This document shows positions 1 to 5,648 of a DNA stretch of 5,648 bases, in pieces. The stretch covers positions 1 to 5,648 of the forward strand of contig JABIUG010000448.1 in assembly GCA_018700655.1 (NCBI GenBank). The letters run 5' to 3'. The position numbers were made by a program, and so were the translations under genes. The notes beneath the pieces are model-generated. The model saw only the letters and a list, made by a program, of their open reading frames with translations, was not told where the DNA came from and made no database searches. The stretch's first letter is position 1. Each line of letters begins with the position of its first letter. The stretch comes from Rhodospirillaceae bacterium (GTDB taxonomy: Bacteria; Pseudomonadota; Alphaproteobacteria; SP197).

Positions 1-720
1 CTGCTGGCCGCAGTCACCGGCAAGGATGTGTCAATCGACTCCGCTGAGCATTACGACAATTGGTCGGAAAGCTACGATCACGACCTGATCACCGAATACG
101 GCTATTGCGCACCGCGGATCGCGGCTGATGCCTTTGCTTTGGAAATGGTGGATCGCGATGCTGCCGTGATCGATATCGGCTGTGGCACCGGACTGGTCGG
201 GACCGAGCTGGCGCGTCATGGCTTTGAGACCATCGACGGTGTCGATATCTCAGGCGGCATGCTGGCCAGGGCGGAAGCAACCGGCATCTATCGCAGCCTC
301 ATCCTTCAGGACGCCGAAGGGGATTCGGTCATCGCCAAAGGCAACTACGACGGGGTCATCAGCGTCGGCACGTTCGGTATCGGCCAGCTCAGCAAGGCCG
401 GCGCTCCGCTCCTGGTCGCGATGGTGAAACCTGGCGGCCTGGTCGTGATCTTCATGAATGCCGAACCTTATCTGCTCGATGACTACGAGCCTTATCTCAA
501 GGCGATGGAAGCCGACGGGATCTGGTCGATCGAGCGCATCGAGGACCACAACTACATGGATGCCCTCGACCGCCCGGGCAAACTCATCATCGCACACCGG
601 TGCCACTGGAGAGCGAAAGCACGACGGCAAGCGCCGGTGCCACCCCTTACCTCAACCACCCCATCCGTGCCCCAGCGAAGGCGCGATGGCCAAACGAGCG
701 GAGCGAGTGGCGGCGCCTGA
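1..720 (+). CDS. Class I SAM-dependent methyltransferase, METTL27/TPR-methyltransferase-like (5' end probably outside window)
   Basis: Probable small-molecule or protein methyltransferase using S-adenosylmethionine; the acceptor substrate cannot be read. Numbering from the GTG at 28: an N-terminal YDNWSESYD block (9-17) typical of UbiE/METTL27-like enzymes, SAM motif I IDIGCGTGLVG (48-58), the acidic ribose-binding Asp in GVDIS (D73), the post-motif GMLARAEATGIY, motif II region YDGVISVGTFGIG (107-119) and motif III VKPGGLVVIF (133-142). The VGTFGIGQ segment resembles METTL27-like proteins more than UbiE. The frame stays open from 28 to the left edge, and the extra residues LLAAVTGKD resemble the linker before the methyltransferase domain in TPR-methyltransferases. 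GTG 28 has no spaced Shine-Dalgarno, so I infer the true start lies upstream. The fold appears to end near KLIIAH (185-190); the last ~40 residues are rich in Pro, Ser, Thr and Arg and look unconserved. The gene converges on the amidinotransferase-fold gene. Confidence 0.85.
   Translation: MLAAVTGKDVSIDSAEHYDNWSESYDHDLITEYGYCAPRIAADAFALEMVDRDAAVIDIGCGTGLVGTELARHGFETIDGVDISGGMLARAEATGIYRSLILQDAEGDSVIAKGNYDGVISVGTFGIGQLSKAGAPLLVAMVKPGGLVVIFMNAEPYLLDDYEPYLKAMEADGIWSIERIEDHNYMDALDRPGKLIIAHRCHWRAKARRQAPVPPLTSTTPSVPQRRRDGQTSGASGGA
597..643. repeat. 10-bp direct repeat CCGGTGCCAC (597-606, 634-643)
   Basis: The ten bases CCGGTGCCAC occur at 597-606 and 634-643, and the core CGGTGCCA recurs at 767-774 in the following intergenic stretch. 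The first two copies lie in the low-conservation tail of the methyltransferase frame. Three copies of an 8-mer within about 180 bp may be chance in GC-rich DNA or may mark a degenerate interspersed repeat that has been read into the end of the gene. Confidence 0.3.
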
Positions 721-751
721 GGCTAAACAAACTAAAACCTGCCCGCCTCAG
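717..751. other. Inverted repeat CTGAGGC / GCCTCAG at a convergent gene junction
   Basis: CTGAGGC at 717-723 is perfectly complementary to GCCTCAG at 745-751, with a 21-base A-rich (plus strand) loop. It overlaps the methyltransferase stop codon (718-720) and lies about 43 bp beyond the stop of the minus-strand amidinotransferase-fold gene. A role in ending transcription is possible, but the loop is long and no T-run follows the stem on either strand, so it is not a convincing intrinsic terminator. Confidence 0.25.
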
Positions 752-793
752 TCCTCATGATGCCTACGGTGCCATGCCGATCGCAGGAGCGAA

Positions 794-1786
794 CTAATGC
801 ACTGAATCCCGGATCAGCGGACAGGTGCTGCAGTGAATGCCGCCGCCGTTGAGCTGGACCTTGTCGTAGTCGATCTCGATGATCTCGATATCCATCGACG
901 CCAGCGTATCGGCCGTCTTGTTGGAGATGCCGCGCGGCATGATCACGCGACCGGGTGAGACCGCCAGGCAATTGATGATCCAGTGGTTGTCCTGGTCGGA
1001 AACCTCGACCGTGCGGATACCGAGCTGCTCGAGCCTCTGCAGGAAAGGATAGGGCAGGCCGTCGGGATCAATGATCGCGACATCCTTGTCGATCATCGTG
1101 AGGTGACCGTCGATGTGGATCGAGTAGCCCGACATATCGACACGGATCAGCTCGACACCCTGGGCGTTGAGGACCTGCTCGATCTGGTCGCAACCTTCAT
1201 CGTTGACGCAGATCGAGCGACCGATTGCCGTGGTCGTTTCGTTCAGCCAGGCAAAGCTGCCGCCTTCGGCCAGCGCCGTGCCGTGCAGCGTGCGCAGGAT
1301 CGGCATGCCCAGATTGGCCAGCGCTTTGGTGACATGGGCTTCTTCGCCACGCCGGATGGTGCGGGCCAGGCGGGTGACGATTCCGCCGCCCTTGATCGCA
1401 AACGAGGAATCGCGCGTGTAGATCGATTTGATGCCGTCGGGCTCGACATCGTCGAGATAGACCACCTCGACGCCTTCCTTCTCAAGCGTCGCGACGAGGC
1501 CGTCGTGCTGAGCGCGGAACTCGTCCCAGTCGGGCACGGTATCGCTCTGGAAGTACCAGCCCTTGCCGAGATCGCCGTAGGAACCGATCTCCTCGATCCG
1601 CATGTTGCGGTCGATAATCTCCATCTCGTCGCCGGGCCGGTGCATCAGGCAGACGCGGATCTGGCCGACATCGTTGTCGCAGCCCCATTCGCGGCCCCAG
1701 ACATAGTTCTGCTGGTCGGCGCTCTCGAAGCCGGGTTCCGGGTGGGAACCAAACATCTTGATGGTCTGGTTGTAGATACTCGACAT
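794..1786 (-). CDS. Arginine deiminase/amidinotransferase-fold hydrolase (GME superfamily)
   Basis: Predicted cytoplasmic guanidino-group-modifying enzyme of 330 residues: a hydrolase (deiminase, dihydrolase or dimethylargininase type) or an amidinotransferase. The beta/alpha-propeller signatures appear in order. YVWGREWGCDNDVGQIRVCLMHRPGDE (28-54) is the family entry motif; YTRDSS (123-128) carries the substrate-binding Asp D126; AEGGSF (173-178) carries E174; IHIDGHLTMID (223-233) has H224 and D226, aligning with the catalytic His/Asp of bacterial arginine deiminase; GGGIHCSTCPL (314-324) has the nucleophile C319. At 330 residues it is shorter than classical arginine deiminases (about 400-420), which have an extra helical module, so ArcA is unlikely. 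The frame extends 104 codons further upstream, but ATG 1786 is preceded by AAGGAG with 6 bases between, and similarity starts there. It is divergent from the amidohydrolase, suggesting a shared pathway. Exact substrate unknown; the family call is firm. Confidence 0.9.
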   Translation of the reverse strand: MSSIYNQTIKMFGSHPEPGFESADQQNYVWGREWGCDNDVGQIRVCLMHRPGDEMEIIDRNMRIEEIGSYGDLGKGWYFQSDTVPDWDEFRAQHDGLVATLEKEGVEVVYLDDVEPDGIKSIYTRDSSFAIKGGGIVTRLARTIRRGEEAHVTKALANLGMPILRTLHGTALAEGGSFAWLNETTTAIGRSICVNDEGCDQIEQVLNAQGVELIRVDMSGYSIHIDGHLTMIDKDVAIIDPDGLPYPFLQRLEQLGIRTVEVSDQDNHWIINCLAVSPGRVIMPRGISNKTADTLASMDIEIIEIDYDKVQLNGGGIHCSTCPLIRDSVH

Positions 1787-1792
1787 GGCGTT

Positions 1793-1798
1793 CTCCTT
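1793..1798 (-). promoter_or_regulatory. Shine-Dalgarno AAGGAG fixing the start at 1786
   Basis: On the minus strand AAGGAG is followed by the six bases AACGCC and then ATG. This near-consensus site selects ATG 1786 over the in-frame starts up to 2098, which would add a basic, low-similarity extension lying antisense to the amidohydrolase. Confidence 0.8.
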
Positions 1799-1803
1799 AG
1801 GCT

Positions 1804-1817
1804 CACGCGGCAGCGTG
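1804..1817. promoter_or_regulatory. Palindrome CACGC-GGCA-GCGTG in the divergent promoter region
   Basis: Two perfect 5-base arms, CACGC and GCGTG, flank a 4-base GGCA spacer, 18 bases upstream of the amidinotransferase-fold start. It could be a small operator half-site pair for a dimeric regulator, or an RNA hairpin in the leader of the minus-strand mRNA just upstream of its Shine-Dalgarno. On the plus strand it is followed by the pyrimidine stretch CTTCCTTTTC. The arms are short, so chance cannot be excluded. Confidence 0.35.
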
Positions 1818-1886
1818 CTTCCTTTTCTGACGGGCCGGGCCGATATGCAAGGCTGGTGCGGTTGTGCGACCCTTCTCCCCAACGAT

Positions 1887-1891
1887 GGGAG
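1887..1891 (+). promoter_or_regulatory. Shine-Dalgarno GGGAG selecting ATG 1900
   Basis: GGGAG lies 8 bases before ATG 1900. It overlaps the alternative in-frame ATG at 1885 and lies downstream of the GTG at 1864, neither of which has a comparable site. This supports 1900 as the amidohydrolase start. Confidence 0.65.
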
Positions 1892-1899
1892 ACCCGACG

Positions 1900-3093
1900 A
1901 TGACGACTCTGATTCGCGGCTGCCGGCCCTGGGGCGGCACGATCTGTGATGTGCTGGTACGTGACGGACGGATTGCCGAACGCGGCAGCGGCCTTGCTGC
2001 GCCCGACGGCGCAACGGTGATCGATGGCGCGGGCCAAATGCTGTTGCCCGGGCTGGTCGATGCCCACACCCATCTCGACAAGACGCTGCTCGGCACACCC
2101 TGGCATCCCCACAGCGCGGGCGAACGTCTGATTGATCTCATCACCAACGAGCGCCGCGTGCTCTCCGAACTGCAGCTTGATCCCGCCCTGCAGTCACGCC
2201 GCATGGTCCATCACATGCTCGAACGCGGCACGACCCGCATCCGCAGCCATGTCGATATCGGCACCGACATCGCGCTGCGGCATTTCCATGGCGTCGCAGA
2301 GACAAGGGAGACCTGTGCCGATCTCGCCGCGATCCAGATCGTCGCCTTTCCCCAGACCGGCATGATGATCCTGCCGGGGGTTGCCGACCTGATGGAGCAG
2401 GCCGTGAAGGAAGGTGCCGAAGTCATCGGCGGGCTCGATCCGGTCGGGATCGACCGTGACCCCAGGGGACAGCTCGACGCGGTCTTTGCTATCGCTGGCC
2501 GGCACGGCTGCGAGATCGATATCCACCTCCATGATCTGGGCGAAATGGGCGCGATCACGATCGAGATGATGGCCGAACGCACGGCCGCGCTGGGATTGAA
2601 GGGCAAGGCCACGGTCAGCCACGGCTTCTGCCTGGGTGATGTCGACGAAAAACGGCTGGAGGGCCTGATCGGGTTGCTGCTCGAAAACGATATCGCCATT
2701 GCCACATGCGGTGCAGGCCACTATCCGATCCCGCCGATCCTCAAGCTGCGCGCCGCCGGCGTGCGTATGTCCGCTGGTTCCGATGGTGTGCGTGACGCCT
2801 GGGGCCCGCTCAACAACGGCGACATGCTCGAGCGCGCCTACCAGCTCGCCTGGCATGGCGACACCCGCGACGATCCCGGCATCGAAACCATGCTGGAGCT
2901 GGCAACCCAGGGCGGGGCACAGGCGATGGGCGCAACCGATTACGGCCTGGACGTCGGCAACCGCGCCGATCTTGTTCTGGTTGCCGGAGAAACGGCAGCA
3001 GAAGCGGTCTGTTACCACCCGCCCCGCGAGATGGTGATGACCGGCGGCAGAATCGTGGTCGAAAACGGGGTGAGCCTGCTCGAGCCAATCTGA
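1900..3093 (+). CDS. Cytosine deaminase-like metal-dependent amidohydrolase
   Basis: Predicted cytoplasmic TIM-barrel amidohydrolase of 397 residues that would hydrolyse a C-N bond in a cyclic amide or amidine. Numbering from ATG 1900: an N-terminal beta-sandwich strand set (1-50), metal motif HTHLDK (H56, H58), AFPQTG with Q152 where CodA has its substrate-binding Gln, IHLHDLGE (H209 as metal ligand), VSHGF (H241) and SAGSDGVRDAW (D295 metal/catalytic Asp, W301), then a C-terminal return to the small beta domain (VLVAGET to EPI). This is the order seen in E. coli cytosine deaminase. However, where CodA has HCDE with a catalytic Glu, this protein has HLHD (D212), so cytosine should not be assumed as substrate. 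Related alternatives are creatinine deaminase-type, isocytosine-type or other cyclic ureide/amidine hydrolases. It is divergent from the guanidino-modifying enzyme and convergent, 15 bp apart, with the TPR-like gene. Confidence 0.9.
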   Translation: MTTLIRGCRPWGGTICDVLVRDGRIAERGSGLAAPDGATVIDGAGQMLLPGLVDAHTHLDKTLLGTPWHPHSAGERLIDLITNERRVLSELQLDPALQSRRMVHHMLERGTTRIRSHVDIGTDIALRHFHGVAETRETCADLAAIQIVAFPQTGMMILPGVADLMEQAVKEGAEVIGGLDPVGIDRDPRGQLDAVFAIAGRHGCEIDIHLHDLGEMGAITIEMMAERTAALGLKGKATVSHGFCLGDVDEKRLEGLIGLLLENDIAIATCGAGHYPIPPILKLRAAGVRMSAGSDGVRDAWGPLNNGDMLERAYQLAWHGDTRDDPGIETMLELATQGGAQAMGATDYGLDVGNRADLVLVAGETAAEAVCYHPPREMVMTGGRIVVENGVSLLEPI

Positions 3094-3098
3094 ACGAA

Positions 3099-3127
3099 GG
3101 CGAAAGTTCTACTGGCAGCTTTCGGCC
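3099..3127. terminator. Candidate bidirectional hairpin between convergent genes
   Basis: GGCGAAAG (3099-3106) can pair with CTTTC-G-GCC (3119-3127) with a single bulged G, and the stem can extend by two pairs (U-G and U-A) towards an 8-base loop. It spans the 15 bp gap between the amidohydrolase stop (3093) and the TPR-like gene stop (3109), where a shared terminator would be expected. There is no clean T-run after the stem; the minus strand has only TTCGTTCAGATT. Intrinsic termination is therefore only possible. Confidence 0.35.
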
Positions 3128-3669
3128 GTCATGCCCGAGGTCAACATGGCGCCGAGGAGTTCGCCGTCGCGAGGGTTGATCATGGCGGCGATACAAAAAA
3201 GCTCGAGGCTCCTGTCCCTGTCACCACCAAGGGCAGCGAGCACATCGAGACTGGCGAGTTCACGGATGGCCGGGACTGGAGCCTGAGCCGCCTCACGGAG
3301 GAGTTCCTGGGCTTCTTCTTCCTCGCCCGCATCCGTCATAACCGCCGCAAGAGCTGCCGACATAAGCCCCCGATTCTCCGCGGCCACGACAGCATCCTCC
3401 AGGTCATCGATGGCATCAAAATCGTCGAAGGCCTCCTGAAGTTTGCCGCTCATGAGCAAACCGTTGCCGCGATAAGCATAGGCTTTGCCCTGCTCCAGCT
3501 GGGTGAGACCTCCGATACCGAGAGCCTCGTCTGCAAGTTCCATCGCCTCGGAGGTACGTCCGGCAAAATATGCTTCTTCAGCCTTTGCCATCAGGGAAGA
3601 GCCGTCCTGTGCTGCCAGCCGACCGGCATATAGAAAGCAAAGACAAAGCACGGCGAGGTACCTGATCAT
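3109..3669 (-). CDS. Small exported TPR-like repeat protein, function unknown
   Basis: A 186-residue protein with an N-terminal signal peptide: a basic start (MIR), hydrophobic core LAVLCLCFLYAG and likely cleavage after RLAA, leaving a mature N-terminus at Q21. There is no lipobox Cys, so it is predicted to be soluble in the periplasm. The rest looks wholly helical, with TPR-like spacing of small residues: repeat 1 about 25-52 (AEEAYFAGRTSEAMELADEA), repeat 2 about 59-90 (GKAYAYRGNGLLMSGKLQEA), and weaker helices at 95-128 and 135-165. The mature part is acidic (GEEEEAQE at 115-122). C159 and C185 could form a disulfide. Start ATG 3669 is supported by GGGAG six bases upstream. It is the last gene of a same-strand run, 86 bp after the serine hydrolase. 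TPR proteins usually act as protein-binding scaffolds; the partner is unknown. Confidence 0.8.
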   Translation of the reverse strand: MIRYLAVLCLCFLYAGRLAAQDGSSLMAKAEEAYFAGRTSEAMELADEALGIGGLTQLEQGKAYAYRGNGLLMSGKLQEAFDDFDAIDDLEDAVVAAENRGLMSAALAAVMTDAGEEEEAQELLREAAQAPVPAIRELASLDVLAALGGDRDRSLELFCIAAMINPRDGELLGAMLTSGMTAESCQ

Positions 3670-3755
3670 TGGAAACTCCCGATCATGGCTCGCGTTTCAG
3701 TTGCACAGCATGACCAGACCGGGGCTCAATTCCCACCCAAATCCGTTGAAGCCAC

Positions 3756-4874
3756 CTATATCGCGCCGTAGATCGCCTCGATCATGCGGCTGTGGCGGGT
3801 GACGGCGTCATCGCCGTAGCCCAGCATGCGGTTCATGACATAGGCAACACCGAGCCTGGCGTCCGGGTCGGTGAAGGCAAAGGCGCCGCCCCATCCGGTA
3901 TGGCCGAACGCACGGGGATTGGGCCCGAACTGGCTCTCCGGGCCGCCCAGGCGATAGCCGGCGCCAAACCGGGTCGGCGCGTTCAGCGACGGGTCCATCC
4001 CTTCGAAGCGCAGGGCGGTTGCGGCCTTGATCCCGTCGGGTGAAATCAGATCGCCACCGCCGGTGGCAAGCAGGCCATAGAGTTTTGCCATCGAGAGCGC
4101 ATTGGCCTGGCCATTGCCTGCGGGGATCTGCGCTGCCCGCCAGGCCCGTTGGTTGGGTGTCAGCGCGGTGACGACTGGCTGATGCATCGCATGGCGATAA
4201 CCGCTGCGTTCGAGCTCGGCGAGCCAATCGCCGGCATCGTCGCTGGCCGTGATCTCAGCGGCGCGGTGATCCTGGTCTTGCGCCAGGCCAATATGGATAT
4301 CGAGACCGAGCGGCCCAGTGATTTCCTCGGCGACAAACAGGCCCGGCATACGGCCATCGACCCGGCGCAGGGCCTCACCAGCGAGATGGCCATAGGACAT
4401 GGCGTGGTAGACGCAACGGCTTCCCGGTTCCCACAGCGGCGCCATCGCGGCGAAGGCATCGGCATAAGGGAACCAGTCATAGACGCCCTGAACGTCCATC
4501 GCCACATCAAGCCCGTTGAGGCCGGCACGATGGGACATCACGAGATCGAGTGTGATTGCCTCCTTGCCGTTGGCCGCGAACTCCGGCCAGACCTCGGCAA
4601 CCGGTGCGCTGTAGTCGAGTTGGCCACGCTCGACGGCCATCGCTATGGCCAGTGCCATCACGCCCTTGGTCGCCGACCAGATGTTGACCAGGGTGTCGTC
4701 CTGCCATTGCCGCGTCTTTGCCGCATCGGCATGACCACCCCACAAGTCGACCACGATCTCACCGTCCCTGACCACCGCCAGACTGCAGCCAAGGTCATAA
4801 CCATCGGCAAGGTTGGCGGCCATCGCCTCGCGACAGGCGGCGAAGCGGGGATCGGTCGTGCCCTGAACAGTCAT
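3756..4874 (-). CDS. Beta-lactamase-family serine hydrolase (class C / EstB-like)
   Basis: Predicted serine hydrolase of 372 residues in the family that includes class C beta-lactamases, D-aminopeptidases and EstB-type carboxylesterases. Catalytic elements: SATK (S67 nucleophile, K70 general base) in the context NIWSATKG, the family segment VMSHRAGL (112-119), the second motif YHAMSYG (Y156 replacing the Tyr of the YxN motif), and HTGWGG (H325-T326-G327), the KTG equivalent. HTG instead of KTG, together with YHA, points to an esterase/amidase of the EstB/LACTB type rather than a resistance beta-lactamase. I see no signal peptide, so it is probably cytoplasmic, which also argues against antibiotic resistance. 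Start ATG 4874 has AGAAGGA upstream with a 9-base spacer. It sits 59 bp after the stop of the partial upstream gene and 86 bp before the TPR-like gene on the same strand. Natural substrate unknown. Confidence 0.9.
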   Translation of the reverse strand: MTVQGTTDPRFAACREAMAANLADGYDLGCSLAVVRDGEIVVDLWGGHADAAKTRQWQDDTLVNIWSATKGVMALAIAMAVERGQLDYSAPVAEVWPEFAANGKEAITLDLVMSHRAGLNGLDVAMDVQGVYDWFPYADAFAAMAPLWEPGSRCVYHAMSYGHLAGEALRRVDGRMPGLFVAEEITGPLGLDIHIGLAQDQDHRAAEITASDDAGDWLAELERSGYRHAMHQPVVTALTPNQRAWRAAQIPAGNGQANALSMAKLYGLLATGGGDLISPDGIKAATALRFEGMDPSLNAPTRFGAGYRLGGPESQFGPNPRAFGHTGWGGAFAFTDPDARLGVAYVMNRMLGYGDDAVTRHSRMIEAIYGAI

Positions 4875-4933
4875 GCTGTGTTGTCCTTCTCAACGGAATT
4901 GCCGTTCTCTTTGAAACCGTACGGCAGCCAGGG

Positions 4934-5648
4934 TCAAGGTTCCCCGGCGACAAAGGCGGTTGCAGCGGCGGCCAGTGCCTCGCCATCAAGCAGTTCAGCG
5001 AAGCGGCCATCCGACAGTCCGGCAAGCAGTTCCAGCTCCATCCGGTCGGCATCGCGGGTGTCGGCACCCATGGCAAACACCACCATCTCGTCAACGCTGC
5101 CAGGAACAACCTCGACGGCGGTGATCGCAAGCCGTGTCATCGGGTCTTCACCCATCCAATAACCCGAGACCGCGAAGCGATAACGTCCGGCAGCCGGAGC
5201 CCGCAGATAACCCAGCAAACCCCAGCCCCGGACACCCGCCACATGGCCTGCTTCCTGCTGGTCCCAGGCAAACATCAGGTCAGGCGCAAACCCCTGGATC
5301 TGTGTGCCGTAACCGTCATATCCCGGCAAAGGCATCCCGCTCAGTGCGATGGCGACGAGACCCGGTCGTTCGACCTCGATCTCGAACCAGTCGACATCGC
5401 TGAAACTCGAAAGCCGGATCGGCTGGGGCTGGTTGAGCACCAGAGAGCAACTTTCTTCCTCGTAATCGTTGGGCTCGCAGCGATCGACATCGGGATAAAG
5501 CGCGACATGGAGATCAAACGGCCAGGGCCAGGCCAGGCGGCCATAGACCTTGATCTCATAGGTTCCCGGCGCGACTTGCGCGGGCAGGTCTTGCGTCCAA
5601 CCATCCTCGGGGCGTGTCACGGCAAGACCTGCCGGGGGCCCGCCCAGC
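4934..5648 (-). CDS. Exported-type protein with pre-peptidase C-like beta domains and vWA-like C-terminal tail (5' partial)
   Basis: The C-terminal part of a larger protein. The frame is open from the stop at 4934 to the right edge, and residues before the GTG at 5620 (GGPPAGLAV) continue plausible coding, so that GTG is probably internal. Numbering from it: 1-42 ends one beta-sandwich (APGTYEIKVYG, 17-27). A second begins with RCEPND (47-52) and continues through FSDVDWFEIEVERPG (73-87), a hallmark of pre-peptidase C-terminal (PPC) domains, and ends with AGRYRFAVSGY (144-154). C48 and C58 bracket the EPND motif and could form a disulfide, consistent with an exported protein. Residues 178-224 (MVVFAMGAD, then LLAGLSDGRFAELLDGEALAAAA) resemble the last strand and helices of a von Willebrand factor A domain. 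The signal peptide and any vWA start would lie outside the window. It is the first visible gene of the minus-strand run; an adhesive or surface role is an inference. Confidence 0.75.
   Translation of the reverse strand, partial: LGGPPAGLAVTRPEDGWTQDLPAQVAPGTYEIKVYGRLAWPWPFDLHVALYPDVDRCEPNDYEEESCSLVLNQPQPIRLSSFSDVDWFEIEVERPGLVAIALSGMPLPGYDGYGTQIQGFAPDLMFAWDQQEAGHVAGVRGWGLLGYLRAPAAGRYRFAVSGYWMGEDPMTRLAITAVEVVPGSVDEMVVFAMGADTRDADRMELELLAGLSDGRFAELLDGEALAAAATAFVAGEP

Larger units (their letters stand above)
1787..1899. promoter_or_regulatory. Divergent intergenic control region
   Basis: These 113 bp separate two divergently transcribed genes, so both promoters must lie here or inside the coding sequences. 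I cannot point to a convincing -35/-10 pair. The weak candidates are GATATG on the plus strand and TGCATAT on the minus strand, both in the 1850 region. The region also has a perfect hairpin/palindrome (1804-1817) and a tandem GGGCC repeat just after a pyrimidine-rich stretch. No regulator gene is adjacent, so the controlling protein is not identified. Confidence 0.5.

Noticed and set aside
983..1903. 306-codon plus-strand open frame
   Set aside because: It lies entirely antisense to the amidinotransferase-fold gene and the divergent region. Its product is an Asp/Val/Ala/Arg-rich mirror translation without a domain, as expected from GC-rich codon use on the other strand.
1787..2098. 104-codon N-terminal extension of the amidinotransferase-fold frame
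   Set aside because: The extension is Arg/Ser-rich, has no similarity to the family, and overlaps the divergent amidohydrolase. The AAGGAG at 1793-1798 places the start at 1786.
2194..3018. 274-codon minus-strand open frame
   Set aside because: Antisense to the well-supported amidohydrolase, whose catalytic motifs are all on the plus strand.
3670..3755. Possible promoter for the TPR-like gene
   Set aside because: I find no -35/-10 pair with acceptable match and spacing in these 86 bp; only the ribosome site GGGAG at 3676-3680 is clear.
3756..4874. Antibiotic-resistance beta-lactamase
   Set aside because: There is no signal peptide, and the second and third motifs (YHA, HTG) fit EstB/LACTB-like esterases or amidases better than class C beta-lactamases (YAN, KTG).
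4892..4926. Short inverted repeats (AACGG/CCGTT; TGCCGT/ACGGCA) and an 8-base palindrome CCGTACGG between the PPC-like gene and the serine hydrolase
   Set aside because: The stems are five or six bases and compete with one another, with no T-run after them on the minus strand. This is not enough to call a terminator or operator.
4149..5162. 337-codon plus-strand open frame
   Set aside because: Antisense to the serine hydrolase and the PPC-like gene, crossing the gap between them. It has no recognisable domain and ends in a Ser/Ala-rich low-complexity stretch.

Overview
This 5.6 kb window is GC-rich and densely coded. Gene starts carry strong Shine-Dalgarno motifs, and GC-rich codon use leaves long open antisense frames. 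It looks like chromosomal DNA of a proteobacterium, most likely an alphaproteobacterium, but there is no marker gene to settle this. I see no tRNA, rRNA, CRISPR array, insertion sequence, integrase or phage gene.

Layout, left to right. (1) A plus-strand class I SAM-dependent methyltransferase runs in from the left edge to 720. Its frame is open to the edge and its last ~40 residues look like unconserved read-through. (2) A short convergent junction at 721-793. (3) A minus-strand arginine deiminase/amidinotransferase-fold hydrolase at 794-1786, with every core guanidino-binding and catalytic residue in place. (4) A 113 bp divergent control region (1787-1899) with a perfect 5-bp-arm hairpin or palindrome. 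(5) A plus-strand cytosine-deaminase-like metal-dependent amidohydrolase at 1900-3093. (6) A convergent junction with a hairpin around 3099-3127. (7) Three minus-strand genes, read from right to left: an exported or envelope protein with pre-peptidase-C-type beta domains and a vWA-like tail (partial at the right edge), a class C beta-lactamase-family serine hydrolase (3756-4874), and a small secreted TPR-like protein (3109-3669).

How they may work together. The divergent pair (3)+(5) is the most coherent unit. One enzyme fold attacks guanidino or amidino carbon, and the other hydrolyses cyclic C-N bonds of the cytosine or creatinine type. A shared catabolic pathway for a nitrogen-rich guanidino or cyclic amidine compound is a reasonable inference, but no substrate can be read from the sequence. 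The three right-hand minus-strand genes may be co-transcribed (gaps of 59 and 86 bp), but their functions do not obviously connect. Nothing here amounts to a clearly new system. The items most worth a second look are the divergent hydrolase pair, the Asp substitution in the amidohydrolase active site, and the apparent vWA domain interrupted by beta-sandwich domains.
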